A stretch of 64,000 nt of DNA from Lacrimispora amygdalina (GTDB lineage: Bacteria; Bacillota; Clostridia; Lachnospirales; Lachnospiraceae): positions 1-64,000 of the forward strand of contig NZ_QOHO01000072.1 in the NCBI RefSeq assembly GCF_003432035.1, given 5' to 3'. Below are positions 44,578 to 53,948 of the stretch, one piece after another (within the stretch, counting starts at the first letter, position 1; every line of letters begins with the position of its first letter). The notes beneath the pieces were generated by a model. It was not told the origin of the DNA. It was given only the letters and a program-made list of their open reading frames with translations, and ran no database searches. Both the position numbers and the translations under genes were made by a program.

Positions 44578-45251
44578 AGCTTCAGAATTCCATGATAAGC
44601 CGCCACCTGTTCCGCAGCCTTCTTGGTTCTTCCGGTTCCCTGTCCGATAGGTTTATTCCCGATTTTTACCTGAGTCTCAAAAATCTTATTATGATCCGGA
44701 CCTTCTTCCCTTAAGAGTTCGTAAGTCAGTGCCTCCTCTGTCTGGCTCTGAACAATCTCCTGCAAGATAGTCTTGCTATCATAAAAGAGCTGCTTATGTT
44801 CCAGATCATTCATGATGAATCGAAGGATAAACTCTTTTGCATTAGCAAAACCACCGTCCAGATAAATGGCTCCTATCAGTGCTTCCATCGCATCTGAAAC
44901 AATCGAAGCTCTTCCTCTGCCGCCGGTTGACTCTTCGCCCCGGCCAAGTAGAAGATATTCTCCAAGCTTTATCACTTCCGCACAATATGCAAGTGTCGGT
45001 TCACAAACAATGCTCGCCCGGATCTTGGTTAAATCGCCTTCCGGCTTTTGAGGATACTTATGATACAGACAATCACTGGAAACAACCTCCAGTACCGAAT
45101 CACCTAAGAACTCAAGTCTCTCATTGCACTCTGTCTTATTCATACGGTGTTCATTGGCATAGGAGCTGTGGGTCATGGCCTGTGTCATAAGATGCTTGTC
45201 TGAAAAACGGTAACCAATCCGTTCTTCCAGTTCTTTTATATTTCTGCTCAT
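44565..45251 (-). CDS. rnc: Ribonuclease III
   Basis: Cuts double-stranded RNA in rRNA precursors and regulatory duplexes. The 228 residues have the catalytic signature ERLEFLGDSVLEVVSSD, the second acidic site in DAMEALIGAIYLDGG, and a C-terminal double-stranded RNA-binding domain (about 155-225; PIGQGTGRTKKAAEQVAAYH). The last residues Gly-Gln and the stop lie within a copy of the 51-bp repeat. AGAGGAA precedes ATG 45251; more copies of the repeat lie directly upstream in the leader. Confidence 0.95.
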   Translation of the reverse strand: MSRNIKELEERIGYRFSDKHLMTQAMTHSSYANEHRMNKTECNERLEFLGDSVLEVVSSDCLYHKYPQKPEGDLTKIRASIVCEPTLAYCAEVIKLGEYLLLGRGEESTGGRGRASIVSDAMEALIGAIYLDGGFANAKEFILRFIMNDLEHKQLFYDSKTILQEIVQSQTEEALTYELLREEGPDHNKIFETQVKIGNKPIGQGTGRTKKAAEQVAAYHGILKLRGQ

Positions 45252-45264
45252 CTCATTCCTCTTT

Positions 45265-45376
45265 CCTTATTATTGTCCATGCTTTTTGGACATAAAGGGG
45301 TACCCGCAGGGTGTTCCTTATTATTGTCCATGCTTTTTGGACATAAAGGGGTACCCGCAGGGTGTTTCTTATTATT
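45265..45376. repeat. Two tandem 51-bp repeats plus a partial copy upstream of rnc
   Basis: Identical copies at 45265-45315 and 45316-45366, then a short third start (TCTTATTATT) to 45376. Unit begins CCTTATTATTGTCCATGC and ends CCCGCAGGGTGTT on the plus strand. They lie between the acpP terminator and the rnc ribosome site. No ORF is present in them. Confidence 0.9.
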
Positions 45377-45384
45377 CCCCTATT

Positions 45385-45429
45385 ATGAAAGAAGGTGCTG
45401 CGGTCAGACCAAACGGTCTTAGCAGCACC
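45385..45429 (-). terminator. Terminator of acpP
   Basis: GGTGCTGC (45394-45401) pairs with GCAGCACC (45422-45429) and an inner AGACC/GGTCT stem closes a small loop. The U run on the minus strand is short (TTCTTTC). Confidence 0.75.
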
Positions 45430-45437
45430 CACATCTA

Positions 45438-45668
45438 TTAATTTAATGCATTCTTGACCTGTTCTACTGCGTCGCTGACACTTACAATATTCTCTGCCAC
45501 TTCAGTCGGAATCTCAATATCAAATTCCTCCTCAATGCCCATAACGATCTGGAACACATCAAGGGAGTCAGCACCAAGATCATCCACGAATGTGGAGTTC
45601 ATAGTAACCTCCTCCGGCTCAATATTTAATACCTCTGCAATAATTTTCTGTAATTTTTCAAATTCCAT
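45438..45668 (-). CDS. acpP: Acyl carrier protein
   Basis: The 76-residue carrier of growing acyl chains in fatty acid synthesis. The serine that receives 4'-phosphopantetheine is in [16 protein letters not shown]. The protein is acidic and helical as usual. AGGAAGG lies before ATG 45668. It follows plsX by 19 bases and is in the common plsX-acpP-rnc-smc order. Confidence 0.97.
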   Translation of the reverse strand: MEFEKLQKIIAEVLNIEPEEVTMNSTFVDDLGADSLDVFQIVMGIEEEFDIEIPTEVAENIVSVSDAVEQVKNALN

Positions 45669-45687
45669 TTGTTTTCCTTCCTCTCTC

Positions 45688-46704
45688 CTATTCTTGATTT
45701 TCTTCTTTCATTTTAAGACTTTCTCTTATCTTATCATTAATTCCCTGTTCTTTGAAAGTTACGCATTGAAGTATGGAGTTTTTTACTTCTGCTGCTTTTG
45801 AATTCCCATGAGTCTTTACTACCAGACCATTCAGTCCTAAAAGCGGAGCACCGCCATATCCGGATGAATCAAATGATTTTAAAGTCTCCTTTAAAGCAGG
45901 CTTTACAAGCAGAGCACCGATCTTACTCCTGAAACTACTCATCATACCACTCTTTACCTTGTTAATCAAGGTCGCGCCCACTCCTTCATACAGCTTCAGG
46001 ATTACATTGCCCACAAATGCCTCACATACTATGACATCTGCACCGCCATGCGGAATCTCTCTGGCCTCAATGCTTCCGGTAAAATGAATATCCTTACAAT
46101 CCTTTAACAGCGGAAATGTCTCTTTCACTAACGCATTTCCCTTTTCTTCCTCTGCGCCGATATTGACAATGGCAACTGTTGGATTCTTAATGCCCACAAC
46201 ATGCTCCATATAAAGGGAGCCCATTCGGGCAAACTGTACCAGATGAGAGGGTCTGGCATCCACATTAGCGCCGCAGTCTATCAGCAGGGAAACGCCTTTT
46301 TCTGTTGGAATAAGGGGTGCAAGCGGTGGTCTTTCAACACCCTTGATCCGTCCGACTATCACCTGTCCGCCAACCAGTATGGCGCCTGAGCTACCGGCCG
46401 ATACAAACGCATCCGCCTCCTTTTGTTTTACCAGATTCATTCCCACAACGATGGAAGAATCTTTCTTCTTACGTATGGCGTTAACCGGAGGTTCTTCCGT
46501 CTCGATTACCTCTGTCGCATTCACAATCTGTATCTGTTCCTTATGAAACTTGTACTTTTCAAGTTCTTTAGATATCATCTGTTCCTGCCCTACTAAGAGA
46601 ACCCGGATCTCTTTATTCGCGTTTACCGCCTCTACGGCACCTGCTACCGTCTGTACTGGTGCATAGTCACCGCCCATGGCATCCACAGCTACTTTTATCA
46701 TCAT
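45688..46704 (-). CDS. plsX: Phosphate acyltransferase PlsX
   Basis: Makes acyl-phosphate from acyl-ACP for phospholipid synthesis. The 338 residues begin [16 protein letters not shown] and have [17 protein letters not shown] and [20 protein letters not shown], all typical of PlsX. AGGGG precedes ATG 46704. The usual upstream neighbour rpmF is missing; a MATE gene with its own terminator is there instead. The 100-base upstream region is very AT-rich with two TATACTA words 12 bases apart, but no clear FapR operator. Confidence 0.94.
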   Translation of the reverse strand: MMIKVAVDAMGGDYAPVQTVAGAVEAVNANKEIRVLLVGQEQMISKELEKYKFHKEQIQIVNATEVIETEEPPVNAIRKKKDSSIVVGMNLVKQKEADAFVSAGSSGAILVGGQVIVGRIKGVERPPLAPLIPTEKGVSLLIDCGANVDARPSHLVQFARMGSLYMEHVVGIKNPTVAIVNIGAEEEKGNALVKETFPLLKDCKDIHFTGSIEAREIPHGGADVIVCEAFVGNVILKLYEGVGATLINKVKSGMMSSFRSKIGALLVKPALKETLKSFDSSGYGGAPLLGLNGLVVKTHGNSKAAEVKNSILQCVTFKEQGINDKIRESLKMKEENQE

Positions 46705-46796
46705 GATTCCCCTTTCAAGTGTTTCCTAAGATAATCTATTACATAATATACTAAATATTATACTATAAATCAATAATAAATTAAGAATTTTAAAAC

Positions 46797-46820
46797 CAAT
46801 AAAAACGGTCTTAGCAGACC
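46797..46820 (-). terminator. Terminator overlapping the MATE stop codon
   Basis: On the minus strand GGTCT GCTA AGACC followed by GTTTTTATT. The stop codon TAA (46813-46811) lies inside the hairpin. Confidence 0.7.
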
Positions 46821-48157
46821 AGCTTTTTCTCAACCTTTTTTATTACGTAAACATAGGATATTCCAGTAAACAACGCCGCGCTGAGCCATGCCGCAGGATC
46901 ACAGGCACAAGCAAGCGGAAAGCTTAACAGCTTCATTGCAAGCGTTGCCGTAACCAGTCTGGCGGCCAGTTCTACTACACCGCCAAGCATGGGAAGCAAT
47001 CCATATCCGCATCCCTGCATGGTATTGCGGAAAATAAAAATGGTTCCGAGGGGAATATAAAAAGCTGCACACAAATAGCTGTAGGTTTTTGCCCATGGAA
47101 GAATCTCTGCAAGATCAACATTGCCGGAGAAAAACAGCCTTAATGCATAGGGAAGTCCCAGTACAACGACAATCGAGCATACAACTGCGTAAATTACTTC
47201 TGTTGTCAAAGCAAGACGGACACCCCGTCTGATTCTTCCGATATCTCCCTTTCCATAGTTCTGCCCTGAATAAGTAGCCATGGTTTGTCCCATTGCGATC
47301 ATCCCCTGAATCACCATGCTTTGGAATTTATTGGCCGCAGTATTTGATGCCACTGCTACAGAACCAAACAGATTCACTGCCGACTGCATAATCATGGTGC
47401 CTGATGCAGTAATCCCAAACTGTAAAGCCATGGGAATGCCAACGGAAAGCTGGATTTTCGTATCATACTCATGAAGTTTCCAATGGTGCCTTTCCGGAGT
47501 AAGAACAGGCATTTTTCTTGTAATGTAAATAATACATAAAAAAGCAGCAGTTCCCTGAGATACGTTGGTGGCCCATGCCGCTCCTGCAACGCCCATTTTA
47601 AAATTGATGACAAAAATCAAATCCAGCATTATATTCAAGCATGCTGAAAATACGAGAAACACAAGAGGTATCCGGCTGTTCCCTACAGAACGGAGAAAAG
47701 AAGAAAACAGATTATAAAATACATTTGCGAAAATGCCGATACAAATGATAGAAATATAAGTATATGCATCTTCCATAATATTCTGGGGAGTATTCATAAT
47801 TCTTAAAAGAGTCCTCATGAAGGTCAGACTGATTAATGTCATGAATCCGATCACAAATATGGATAGTATAATTCCATTTGCTACAGATCTCCTTGTTCCG
47901 TTTTCATCGCCTGCCCCGAACCTCTGGCTGGTTAGAACCGTAAATCCCGTACTCATGCCTTGTGAAAAACCAATTACCAGGAACATAATGGTTCCGGTAG
48001 ATCCCACGGCAGCCAGTGCATCCGGTCCCACAAAACGGCCTACGATAATCGTATCCACCATATTGTAAAACTGCTGAAAAATGTTTCCGATTAAAAGCGG
48101 AAGTGTAAATTTTAATATGATGGGAAGCGGATTGCCTCTCGTCATGTCGGTCTCCAT
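46811..48157 (-). CDS. MATE-family multidrug/metabolite exporter
   Basis: A 448-residue integral membrane transporter with twelve predicted helices in two halves. The start shows the family block LPLLIGNIFQQFYNMVDTI and GPDALAAVGSTG, and the second half begins near SVGIPMALQFGITASGTM. Such proteins export drugs or small metabolites using sodium or proton gradients; the substrate cannot be told. No regulator is next to it. It lies between plsX and the sugar operon, both on the same strand but separated by terminators. Confidence 0.9.
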   Translation of the reverse strand: METDMTRGNPLPIILKFTLPLLIGNIFQQFYNMVDTIIVGRFVGPDALAAVGSTGTIMFLVIGFSQGMSTGFTVLTSQRFGAGDENGTRRSVANGIILSIFVIGFMTLISLTFMRTLLRIMNTPQNIMEDAYTYISIICIGIFANVFYNLFSSFLRSVGNSRIPLVFLVFSACLNIMLDLIFVINFKMGVAGAAWATNVSQGTAAFLCIIYITRKMPVLTPERHHWKLHEYDTKIQLSVGIPMALQFGITASGTMIMQSAVNLFGSVAVASNTAANKFQSMVIQGMIAMGQTMATYSGQNYGKGDIGRIRRGVRLALTTEVIYAVVCSIVVVLGLPYALRLFFSGNVDLAEILPWAKTYSYLCAAFYIPLGTIFIFRNTMQGCGYGLLPMLGGVVELAARLVTATLAMKLLSFPLACACDPAAWLSAALFTGISYVYVIKKVEKKLVC

Positions 48158-48276
48158 AATCTTTCACCCTTTGCCTGTTTATTATTCTGCCATACTTTAC
48201 CATATGGCACAGACGTATTTTACCATGTTATCATTCACTTGTCACGGCCCTTTTCAAACTGTTTTAACTTCTTTTA

Positions 48277-48327
48277 CAAAAAAACTGCTGCCAGAAACCG
48301 GTTCACCGGGGAATCTGGCAGCAGTTT
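48277..48327 (-). terminator. Terminator of the rbs-type operon
   Basis: A 14-bp perfect stem (AAACTGCTGCCAGA at 48282-48295 with its complement at 48314-48327), inner CCGG/CCGG pairing, and a run of seven T on the minus strand. It lies 14 bases after the rbsB stop. Confidence 0.92.
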
Positions 48328-48340
48328 GTATCTGTATATT

Positions 48341-49360
48341 TTATTCTTTTGTAACCAGCCCGTTTACATTTTCAGAGGTAACCAGTTCATTATCCAGGAT
48401 AACATATTTCTCTACGCTTTTACCCTCAAGGTAATCATAAGCGGTTTTTAAAATAGCTTTTCCAAGGAAAAACGGAGGCTCTGCTATGGTAGCTTCTACC
48501 TTTCCCCCTTTGATTGCTTCAATGGTGTCATCAATGGCGTCACAGCCTATCATGGTGATTTCATCTAAGCGGCCTGCCGCCTCAATTGCTTCCAAAGCTC
48601 CCAGAAGCATCTCATCATTTGCCGCATACAATCCGTCAATGTGATCATTTGCCTGTAAAATATTTTCCATTACACTCATACCCTTTGCACGGTCAAAATC
48701 TGCCACCTGGCAAGCCACAATTTTCATATCCGGATGCTGGCTTATGATTTCATTAAATCCCTTGGAACGGTTCTGGGCTACATTGGTGCCCATAATTCCC
48801 TGAAGCTCTACGATATTACCTTTTCCGCCCAGCGTATCTGCCAGATACTGTCCTGCCAGCTTTCCTGATTTAATGGCATCATATCCGATATGAGAAACCA
48901 CCTCTCCTCCACTGGCTTCCCGGTCCATGGTAAGCACCGGTATTCCGGCTTTGTTGCAGTCTTCAATGGATGAAACAATGGCATCAGAATCACATGTATC
49001 AATAATAATGCAGTCAGGTTTCTTAGTTATGAGATTTTCTACGTCTTTCATCTGGGTAGCCGGGTCATCCTGGGCATCTGTAATGTATAATTCCACACCC
49101 AGTTCATCAGCTGCCTTTTGTACCCCATCCTTTACATCCACAAAGAACGGATTGGTCTGTGTATTCATTGCCAGACCGATTACATATTTTTTCTTTGATC
49201 CCCCATCTGTTTTTGCTGTGGTTTCCTCTGGCTTTGCTGTGGCCGCTTCGGTCTGAGCTGTTTCCTTTGCAGTCTCCGGCGCTGTTTCGGTGCTGCATCC
49301 GGCGAGAGAAAATACAATCAATCCTGCCATCATTGTTGCTGCAATTCTTTTTTTCATCAT
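48341..49360 (-). CDS. rbsB: Ribose-type ABC transporter substrate-binding lipoprotein
   Basis: A 339-residue sugar-binding lipoprotein. The signal peptide ends in the lipobox SLAGC (Cys22), then follows a Thr/Glu/Ala-rich linker to about residue 57 and the periplasmic-binding protein type 1 fold (KKYVIGLAMNTQTNPFFVDV; IGYDAIKSGKLAGQYLAD). It delivers a pentose to RbsC/RbsA at the outer face of the membrane. The last gene of the operon, 44 bases after rbsC, placed before the terminator. Ribose or deoxyribose is the likely ligand from context. Confidence 0.9.
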   Translation of the reverse strand: MMKKRIAATMMAGLIVFSLAGCSTETAPETAKETAQTEAATAKPEETTAKTDGGSKKKYVIGLAMNTQTNPFFVDVKDGVQKAADELGVELYITDAQDDPATQMKDVENLITKKPDCIIIDTCDSDAIVSSIEDCNKAGIPVLTMDREASGGEVVSHIGYDAIKSGKLAGQYLADTLGGKGNIVELQGIMGTNVAQNRSKGFNEIISQHPDMKIVACQVADFDRAKGMSVMENILQANDHIDGLYAANDEMLLGALEAIEAAGRLDEITMIGCDAIDDTIEAIKGGKVEATIAEPPFFLGKAILKTAYDYLEGKSVEKYVILDNELVTSENVNGLVTKE

Positions 49361-49403
49361 AATTCTTCCCTTCCCTTCTCAAATACATTAAAATAGTTTC
49401 TAT

Positions 49404-50366
49404 TTATTCCGCTTTCGCAGATAAATCCTTCACCTTTTTATCCACCAGCACGGCAATCAGCACTACAGATCCTTTTACTATACTGGTTGCATGAGGGTTG
49501 ACATTCATAAGGGTGAGGATGTTATCTATGATCCCCATAATCATGGCACCCACTACGGTTGGCAGTACAAATCCCGTTCCTCCGCTTAAGCTGGTTCCTC
49601 CAAGGATAACCGCTGCTATCGCATCCATTTCGATTCCCTGTCCGCTTGTAGACTGAGCCGATCCAAGTCTTGCTGTCAATACAACAGCAGCAACACCGCT
49701 TAAAAATCCATTGATAATATAAGCTGTCCATTCTGTCCGTTTCACGGATATGCCTGATAAACGGGCTGCTTCCCGGTTTCCCCCAAGAGCATAAATGCTT
49801 CTTCCAAACCGGGTCTGTGTCAGAATGTAATGTGCTGCCAGAAAAAGGATTATGAGAATAATCACAGGAACCGGCACTCCTAAAACAGAACCTTTCCCAA
49901 TAAATTTATAGGCATCCGATTTTACGGGAATCGGAGAGCCCTTTGTATAGATCAGAACACAGCCTCTCAGCAAAGTCATTGTCCCCAGCGTTGCAATAAA
50001 TGGAGGAATCCCGCAGTGAGAAATAAAAAAACCGTTAGCTGTACCGCAGGCAGTTCCTATGGCAACTGCTGTTATAACCGCAAGGAACGTATTGCCGGTT
50101 GAAGCCAGTACCCCTGACGCAATGACACCGGAAAGTCCCAGAATAGAACCAACAGATAAGTCAATCCCACCGGTAAGGATTACGAAGGTCATACCGCATC
50201 CAATTATCCCGGCAACAGTAACCTGTTTGAACACATTAAACAAATTCGAAATATTTAAAAAGCTTTTTGATAAAAATGCAGCAAACAGGCAAATGATAAG
50301 TAATATTAAAACCGACCGGTAAATATTGATCTGGTTGATCAATTGTTTCTTAGCTTTCTGATTCAT
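49404..50366 (-). CDS. rbsC: Ribose-type ABC transporter permease
   Basis: A 320-residue membrane protein with about ten hydrophobic segments. It has the BPD_transp_2 motifs VILTGGIDLSVGSILGLSG and GRSIYALGGNREAARLSGI, the latter the ATPase-contact loop, and ILGGTSLSGGTGFVLPTVVG. It forms the channel of the CUT2-type importer. ATG 50366 lies inside the end of rbsA with GAGGG as ribosome site, so the two are coupled. Confidence 0.93.
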   Translation of the reverse strand: MNQKAKKQLINQINIYRSVLILLIICLFAAFLSKSFLNISNLFNVFKQVTVAGIIGCGMTFVILTGGIDLSVGSILGLSGVIASGVLASTGNTFLAVITAVAIGTACGTANGFFISHCGIPPFIATLGTMTLLRGCVLIYTKGSPIPVKSDAYKFIGKGSVLGVPVPVIILIILFLAAHYILTQTRFGRSIYALGGNREAARLSGISVKRTEWTAYIINGFLSGVAAVVLTARLGSAQSTSGQGIEMDAIAAVILGGTSLSGGTGFVLPTVVGAMIMGIIDNILTLMNVNPHATSIVKGSVVLIAVLVDKKVKDLSAKAE

Positions 50367-51861
50367 TTTCCCTCACCCCTCCAGATGCATGTGCTAATAT
50401 TATTTCCTGATTCATGTCCGTTCCTGAGCTCTCCAATACCATACGTCCCTCCCGCATGACAATTACGCGGTCACTGACTCCGATCAGCTCCGGCAAATCT
50501 GTGGAAACCATAAGAATACTTTTTCCTTTTTCAGTCAGTTGGTTTATTATCGCATAAATTTCTGCCTTAGCCCCAACATCCACTCCCCTTGTGGGTTCAT
50601 TGAGAATGAGAATATCAGAATCTGCTTCCAGCACCTTTGCAAAGACAATCTTCTGCTGATTGCCTCCGCTTAACTTCCCAGCCAGCTGGGAGGGTGAACT
50701 GATCCGGATATTCAGCGATTTCACCTGATGACTGACCCGCTCCATCTCCAGTCTGGTGTTAAGATGAATTCCTTTTGTCAGCTTCTTTAAAGATGACATG
50801 GAAATATTTTCCCGGATGCTTCTTACTAAAACCAGTCCCTCCTGCTTCCTGTCATCCGAAACAAAACCAATTCCGGATTTCAGCGCTTTTACAGGTGCAG
50901 AGCAGTCTTTTCTCTCCCCATGTACCCAGAGTTCACCGCTTTCCATTGGTATGGCGCCATATAATATTTTTGATAATTCAATTGCTCCTGATCCTAAAAG
51001 CCCGGTTATACCAAGGATTTCCCCTTTATGAAGCCTCAGACTCATATCATGAACATTCCGGCTGTTAATATTTTTTGCTTCAAATACTACCTCCTGCGGC
51101 TTGTAATTACGGACAGGATACAGATTAGAAACATTTCTTCCTACCATCATGGACACTACATCATCATAATCGGTCTCACCAATCTTTTTCGAAGCGACAT
51201 ATCTTCCATCCCGAAACACCGTCAGACGATCTGAAATTTTAAAAATCTCATCCATGCGGTGGGAAATATAGATAATTGCAATTCCCTTCTTTTTAAGTTC
51301 TTCAATAATTCCAAACAGTATTTTGATTTCTTCCCCGGCCAGCGCAGCCGTCGGCTCATCCATGATGATGATTCTGGCGCCTATTGTGAGGCACTTGGCA
51401 ATCTCTGTCATCTGGGCTTCGGCAACAGAAAGATTCTTCACTTTGGTCCTTGAACTGAATTTCAGGCCCAGATGGTCCAAATTATCCTGTGCCTCTTTAA
51501 AAAGCTTATCCCAGTCCACCTTCTTGAAGTGGTTTACCGGAAGCCTCCCAAGAAACATGTTTTCAGCAACCGATAATTCAGGCACCATATTAAATTCCTG
51601 GTAGATCATGGCAATTCCTGATTTTTCTGCATCCCTGGCTGAGTGAAATACCACTTTTTCTCCATTTAAATACATGGCACCGGATGTATAGGGCTGAGCC
51701 CCTGCGATAATTTTCATCAGAGTGGATTTTCCAGCTCCGTTTTCTCCGCACAGAGCATGAACCTCGCCCTCATAGATTTCCAGATGGACGCCGTCAAGAG
51801 CTTTTACACCAGGAAAAGTCTTAACGATTGATTCCAGTTTCAGAATTAACCTTCCTCCCAT
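50350..51861 (-). CDS. rbsA: Ribose-type ABC transporter ATP-binding protein
   Basis: A 503-residue double ATPase of the CUT2 family. The first half has an intact Walker A (CGENGAGKSTLMKIIAGAQP) and Walker B (IIIMDEPTAAL). The second half has the degenerate P-loop GITGLLGSGAIELSK and the signature LSGGNQQKIVFAKVLEAD with LILNEPTRGVDVGAK, typical for RbsA. It powers import with RbsC and RbsB. It follows rbsD by 27 bases. Confidence 0.95.
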   Translation of the reverse strand: MGGRLILKLESIVKTFPGVKALDGVHLEIYEGEVHALCGENGAGKSTLMKIIAGAQPYTSGAMYLNGEKVVFHSARDAEKSGIAMIYQEFNMVPELSVAENMFLGRLPVNHFKKVDWDKLFKEAQDNLDHLGLKFSSRTKVKNLSVAEAQMTEIAKCLTIGARIIIMDEPTAALAGEEIKILFGIIEELKKKGIAIIYISHRMDEIFKISDRLTVFRDGRYVASKKIGETDYDDVVSMMVGRNVSNLYPVRNYKPQEVVFEAKNINSRNVHDMSLRLHKGEILGITGLLGSGAIELSKILYGAIPMESGELWVHGERKDCSAPVKALKSGIGFVSDDRKQEGLVLVRSIRENISMSSLKKLTKGIHLNTRLEMERVSHQVKSLNIRISSPSQLAGKLSGGNQQKIVFAKVLEADSDILILNEPTRGVDVGAKAEIYAIINQLTEKGKSILMVSTDLPELIGVSDRVIVMREGRMVLESSGTDMNQEIILAHASGGVRENESES

Positions 51862-51888
51862 TTAATTTCCCCTTCCCCTCGCCTGGTC

Positions 51889-52287
51889 TCAATATGCACA
51901 TCCTGAGATCAGAATTACATTGGTATAACCGGTAAACTCACCTGTAAGAATAATTGCTTTTGCTCCTTCTGTCATTTTTTTTAATTCCTTGTGAGGAATA
52001 TACTCTACAGGAATTCCCTCCGGCAAAAGAGCCAGGGCTTTTTTATGCAGCTCCCCGCTTACAACAAGAGCTTCCTCAGCAAAAACAGCCTTTTCCGTTA
52101 CCATATACTTTTCAATCTCTTCAAGAACCTCTAGGTAGGACGGACTTCCCTGCTTCCAGCCTAAATCCACCCGCTCCACTCCCTTAGGGACAGGCAGGCC
52201 GGCGTCTGCGATTACAAGCATATCCATGTGTCTGATTTCCGCCATAATTCTTGATAGCTGCGGATGCAAAATTCCTGTCTTTAACAT
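51889..52287 (-). CDS. rbsD: D-ribose pyranase
   Basis: A 132-residue mutarotase that interconverts pyranose and furanose forms so that the kinase gets the right form. It has the family start MLKTGILHPQLSRIMAEI, the catalytic His-Asp region IRHMDMLVIADAGLPVP and the C-terminal TGEFTGYTNVILISG with active-site tyrosine and asparagine. It overlaps the rbsK end by seven bases, so translation is coupled. Confidence 0.94.
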   Translation of the reverse strand: MLKTGILHPQLSRIMAEIRHMDMLVIADAGLPVPKGVERVDLGWKQGSPSYLEVLEEIEKYMVTEKAVFAEEALVVSGELHKKALALLPEGIPVEYIPHKELKKMTEGAKAIILTGEFTGYTNVILISGCAY

Positions 52288-53225
52288 TGCAGTCCCTCCG
52301 TTTCATGAAGTTGAATAAACGCATCGATTTCTGACCGTTCCGGCATTGCCGGTGTTGTTCCGATTCTCTGTACGGAAATGGCCGCCAGCGCATTGGCAAA
52401 CTTCGCAGCTTCCCATAGATCTTTTCCTTCTGCCAGGGCAGCCGCAAGACCGCCGTTGAATGCGTCTCCTGCTCCTGTGGTGTCCACCGCATCTACCCGA
52501 TAGGCGGGTATTAACCCTCTTCTTTCATTTGTTGCAATATAAACACCTTTGCTTCCCATCGTGATAAGCACATTTCTGACTCCCTTTTCCAGAAAATAGT
52601 CCGCTGCTCTTCCGGCACTCTCTTCACCTTCTACTTGGATTCCGGTAAGTATCCCGGCCTCTACCTCATTGGGAGTGATCAGTTCCACCCGGCTTAATAT
52701 GCTGTCACTGACGGGTTGTACAGGTGCTGTATTTAAAATGATTTTAACTCCTTTGCTGTATGCCATTTCTACCGCCTTCTCAACGGAAGAAATGTTTGTT
52801 TCCAGCTGAATCAGCAGATAATCCGACTGGTCCAGCAGGTCTGAGATGGATTCCACCTCCTCATCGGAAATCGTATCACAGGCACCTAAGATCACTGCAA
52901 TTTCATTCTGGCTGGTATTCTCATCTACCATGATTAATGCAGTGCCAGTCTCAGTCTGTTCGCTGCGAAATACCCTTTTTGTATCCATCCCAAGTCCGGT
53001 CATTGTCTGAATGGCAAGATCTGCCAAGGTGTCATTGCCAATCTTTGTTACCATTGTTACCTCTGCACCTGCCTTATGGGCAGCTACCGCCTGGTTAAAC
53101 CCCTTTCCGCCGGGGCCCATTTTAAACAGACTTCCCTTTACCGTTTCCCCCGGCACAGGCAGATGGGGACATCTTCCCATCAGATCTACAACAAAACTCC
53201 CAAATACCGTTATTTTCTTACCCAT
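52281..53225 (-). CDS. rbsK: Ribokinase-family sugar kinase (ribokinase or deoxyribokinase)
   Basis: A 314-residue PfkB-family kinase. The sugar-binding motif is MGPGGKGFNQAVAAHKAG and the catalytic base is in VDTTGAGDAFNGGLAAAL. It phosphorylates C5 of ribose or 2-deoxyribose. Deoxyribokinases are close relatives, and with deoC immediately upstream that activity is a real alternative. ATG 53225 is preferred; an ATG two codons earlier overlaps the AGGAG ribosome site. Confidence 0.88.
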   Translation of the reverse strand: MGKKITVFGSFVVDLMGRCPHLPVPGETVKGSLFKMGPGGKGFNQAVAAHKAGAEVTMVTKIGNDTLADLAIQTMTGLGMDTKRVFRSEQTETGTALIMVDENTSQNEIAVILGACDTISDEEVESISDLLDQSDYLLIQLETNISSVEKAVEMAYSKGVKIILNTAPVQPVSDSILSRVELITPNEVEAGILTGIQVEGEESAGRAADYFLEKGVRNVLITMGSKGVYIATNERRGLIPAYRVDAVDTTGAGDAFNGGLAAALAEGKDLWEAAKFANALAAISVQRIGTTPAMPERSEIDAFIQLHETEGLQC

Positions 53226-53242
53226 AAGCATCTCCTTTCTCT

Positions 53243-53878
53243 TTACAGCAGCGAAACTCCATTTCCAGCACCAATCCGGTCTGCTCCTGCTGACAGCATG
53301 GCTCTGGCCTCCTCCGGTGTACGAATGCCGCCGCTTGCCTTGACTTTCATTTTCTCTCCCACTGTCTTCTTCATGAGGGTAACATCTTCTGCCAATGCCC
53401 CTCCGGTACTAAAACCGGTAGACGTTTTCACAAAATGTGCACCGGCCTCCATGGAAAGTTCACAGGCTTTTACTATTTCATCCTTTGTCAGAAGACAATT
53501 TTCAAGAATTACTTTTACTGTTCTTGCGTGACAGGCTTCAACAACTGCTTTAATATCAGCCCGGACAAGGTCATAATTCCTATCTTTCAGGGCACCGATA
53601 TTGATTACCATATCCACTTCATCTGCTCCTGCTTTTACTGCCTCTGCCGCTTCAAAAGCTTTGGCAGTTGTCAGCATGGCTCCCAATGGAAAACCCACCA
53701 CACAGCATACAGCCACGCTGCTGTCCTTTAGTTCCTGCGCTGCCAGAGGTACGTGGCAGGTGTTTACACAGACAGATGCAAATCCATATTCTTTTGCCTC
53801 CTGACAATATCTTCTGATTATTTCTGCCCCGGCATCTGCCTTCAGCATTGTATGGTCAATCATGTTTGCTATGTTCAT
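53243..53878 (-). CDS. deoC: Deoxyribose-phosphate aldolase
   Basis: Splits 2-deoxyribose 5-phosphate into glyceraldehyde 3-phosphate and acetaldehyde. The 211-residue enzyme has the Schiff-base lysine in [14 protein letters not shown], the proton-relay lysine in [13 protein letters not shown] and the start [13 protein letters not shown] 53878 follows GGAGG by six bases. It is the first gene after the operator at 53899-53918, so it leads the sugar operon. Confidence 0.95.
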   Translation of the reverse strand: MNIANMIDHTMLKADAGAEIIRRYCQEAKEYGFASVCVNTCHVPLAAQELKDSSVAVCCVVGFPLGAMLTTAKAFEAAEAVKAGADEVDMVINIGALKDRNYDLVRADIKAVVEACHARTVKVILENCLLTKDEIVKACELSMEAGAHFVKTSTGFSTGGALAEDVTLMKKTVGEKMKVKASGGIRTPEEARAMLSAGADRIGAGNGVSLL

Positions 53879-53898
53879 ATCCATCCTCCGTAATTTTT

Positions 53899-53918
53899 AT
53901 ATGTAACCGGTTACATAT
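53899..53918. promoter_or_regulatory. 20-bp palindromic LacI-type operator before deoC
   Basis: ATATGTAACCGGTTACATAT is a perfect palindrome between lacI and deoC. Its core TGTAACCGGTTACA is repeated upstream of lacI. The core also fits the cre consensus TGWNANCGNTNWCA, so CcpA could bind as well. Confidence 0.85.
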
Positions 53919-53948
53919 CAGGGTAAAAATAAACTGCCTGCCTGCAGC

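Noticed and set aside
44508-45376. CRISPR array
   Set aside because: The repeats are directly joined or far apart without spacers of constant length, and no cas gene is present.
46740-46766. FapR-type operator before plsX
   Set aside because: The TTAGTATA-like words are direct repeats in AT-rich DNA and do not form the FapR palindrome.
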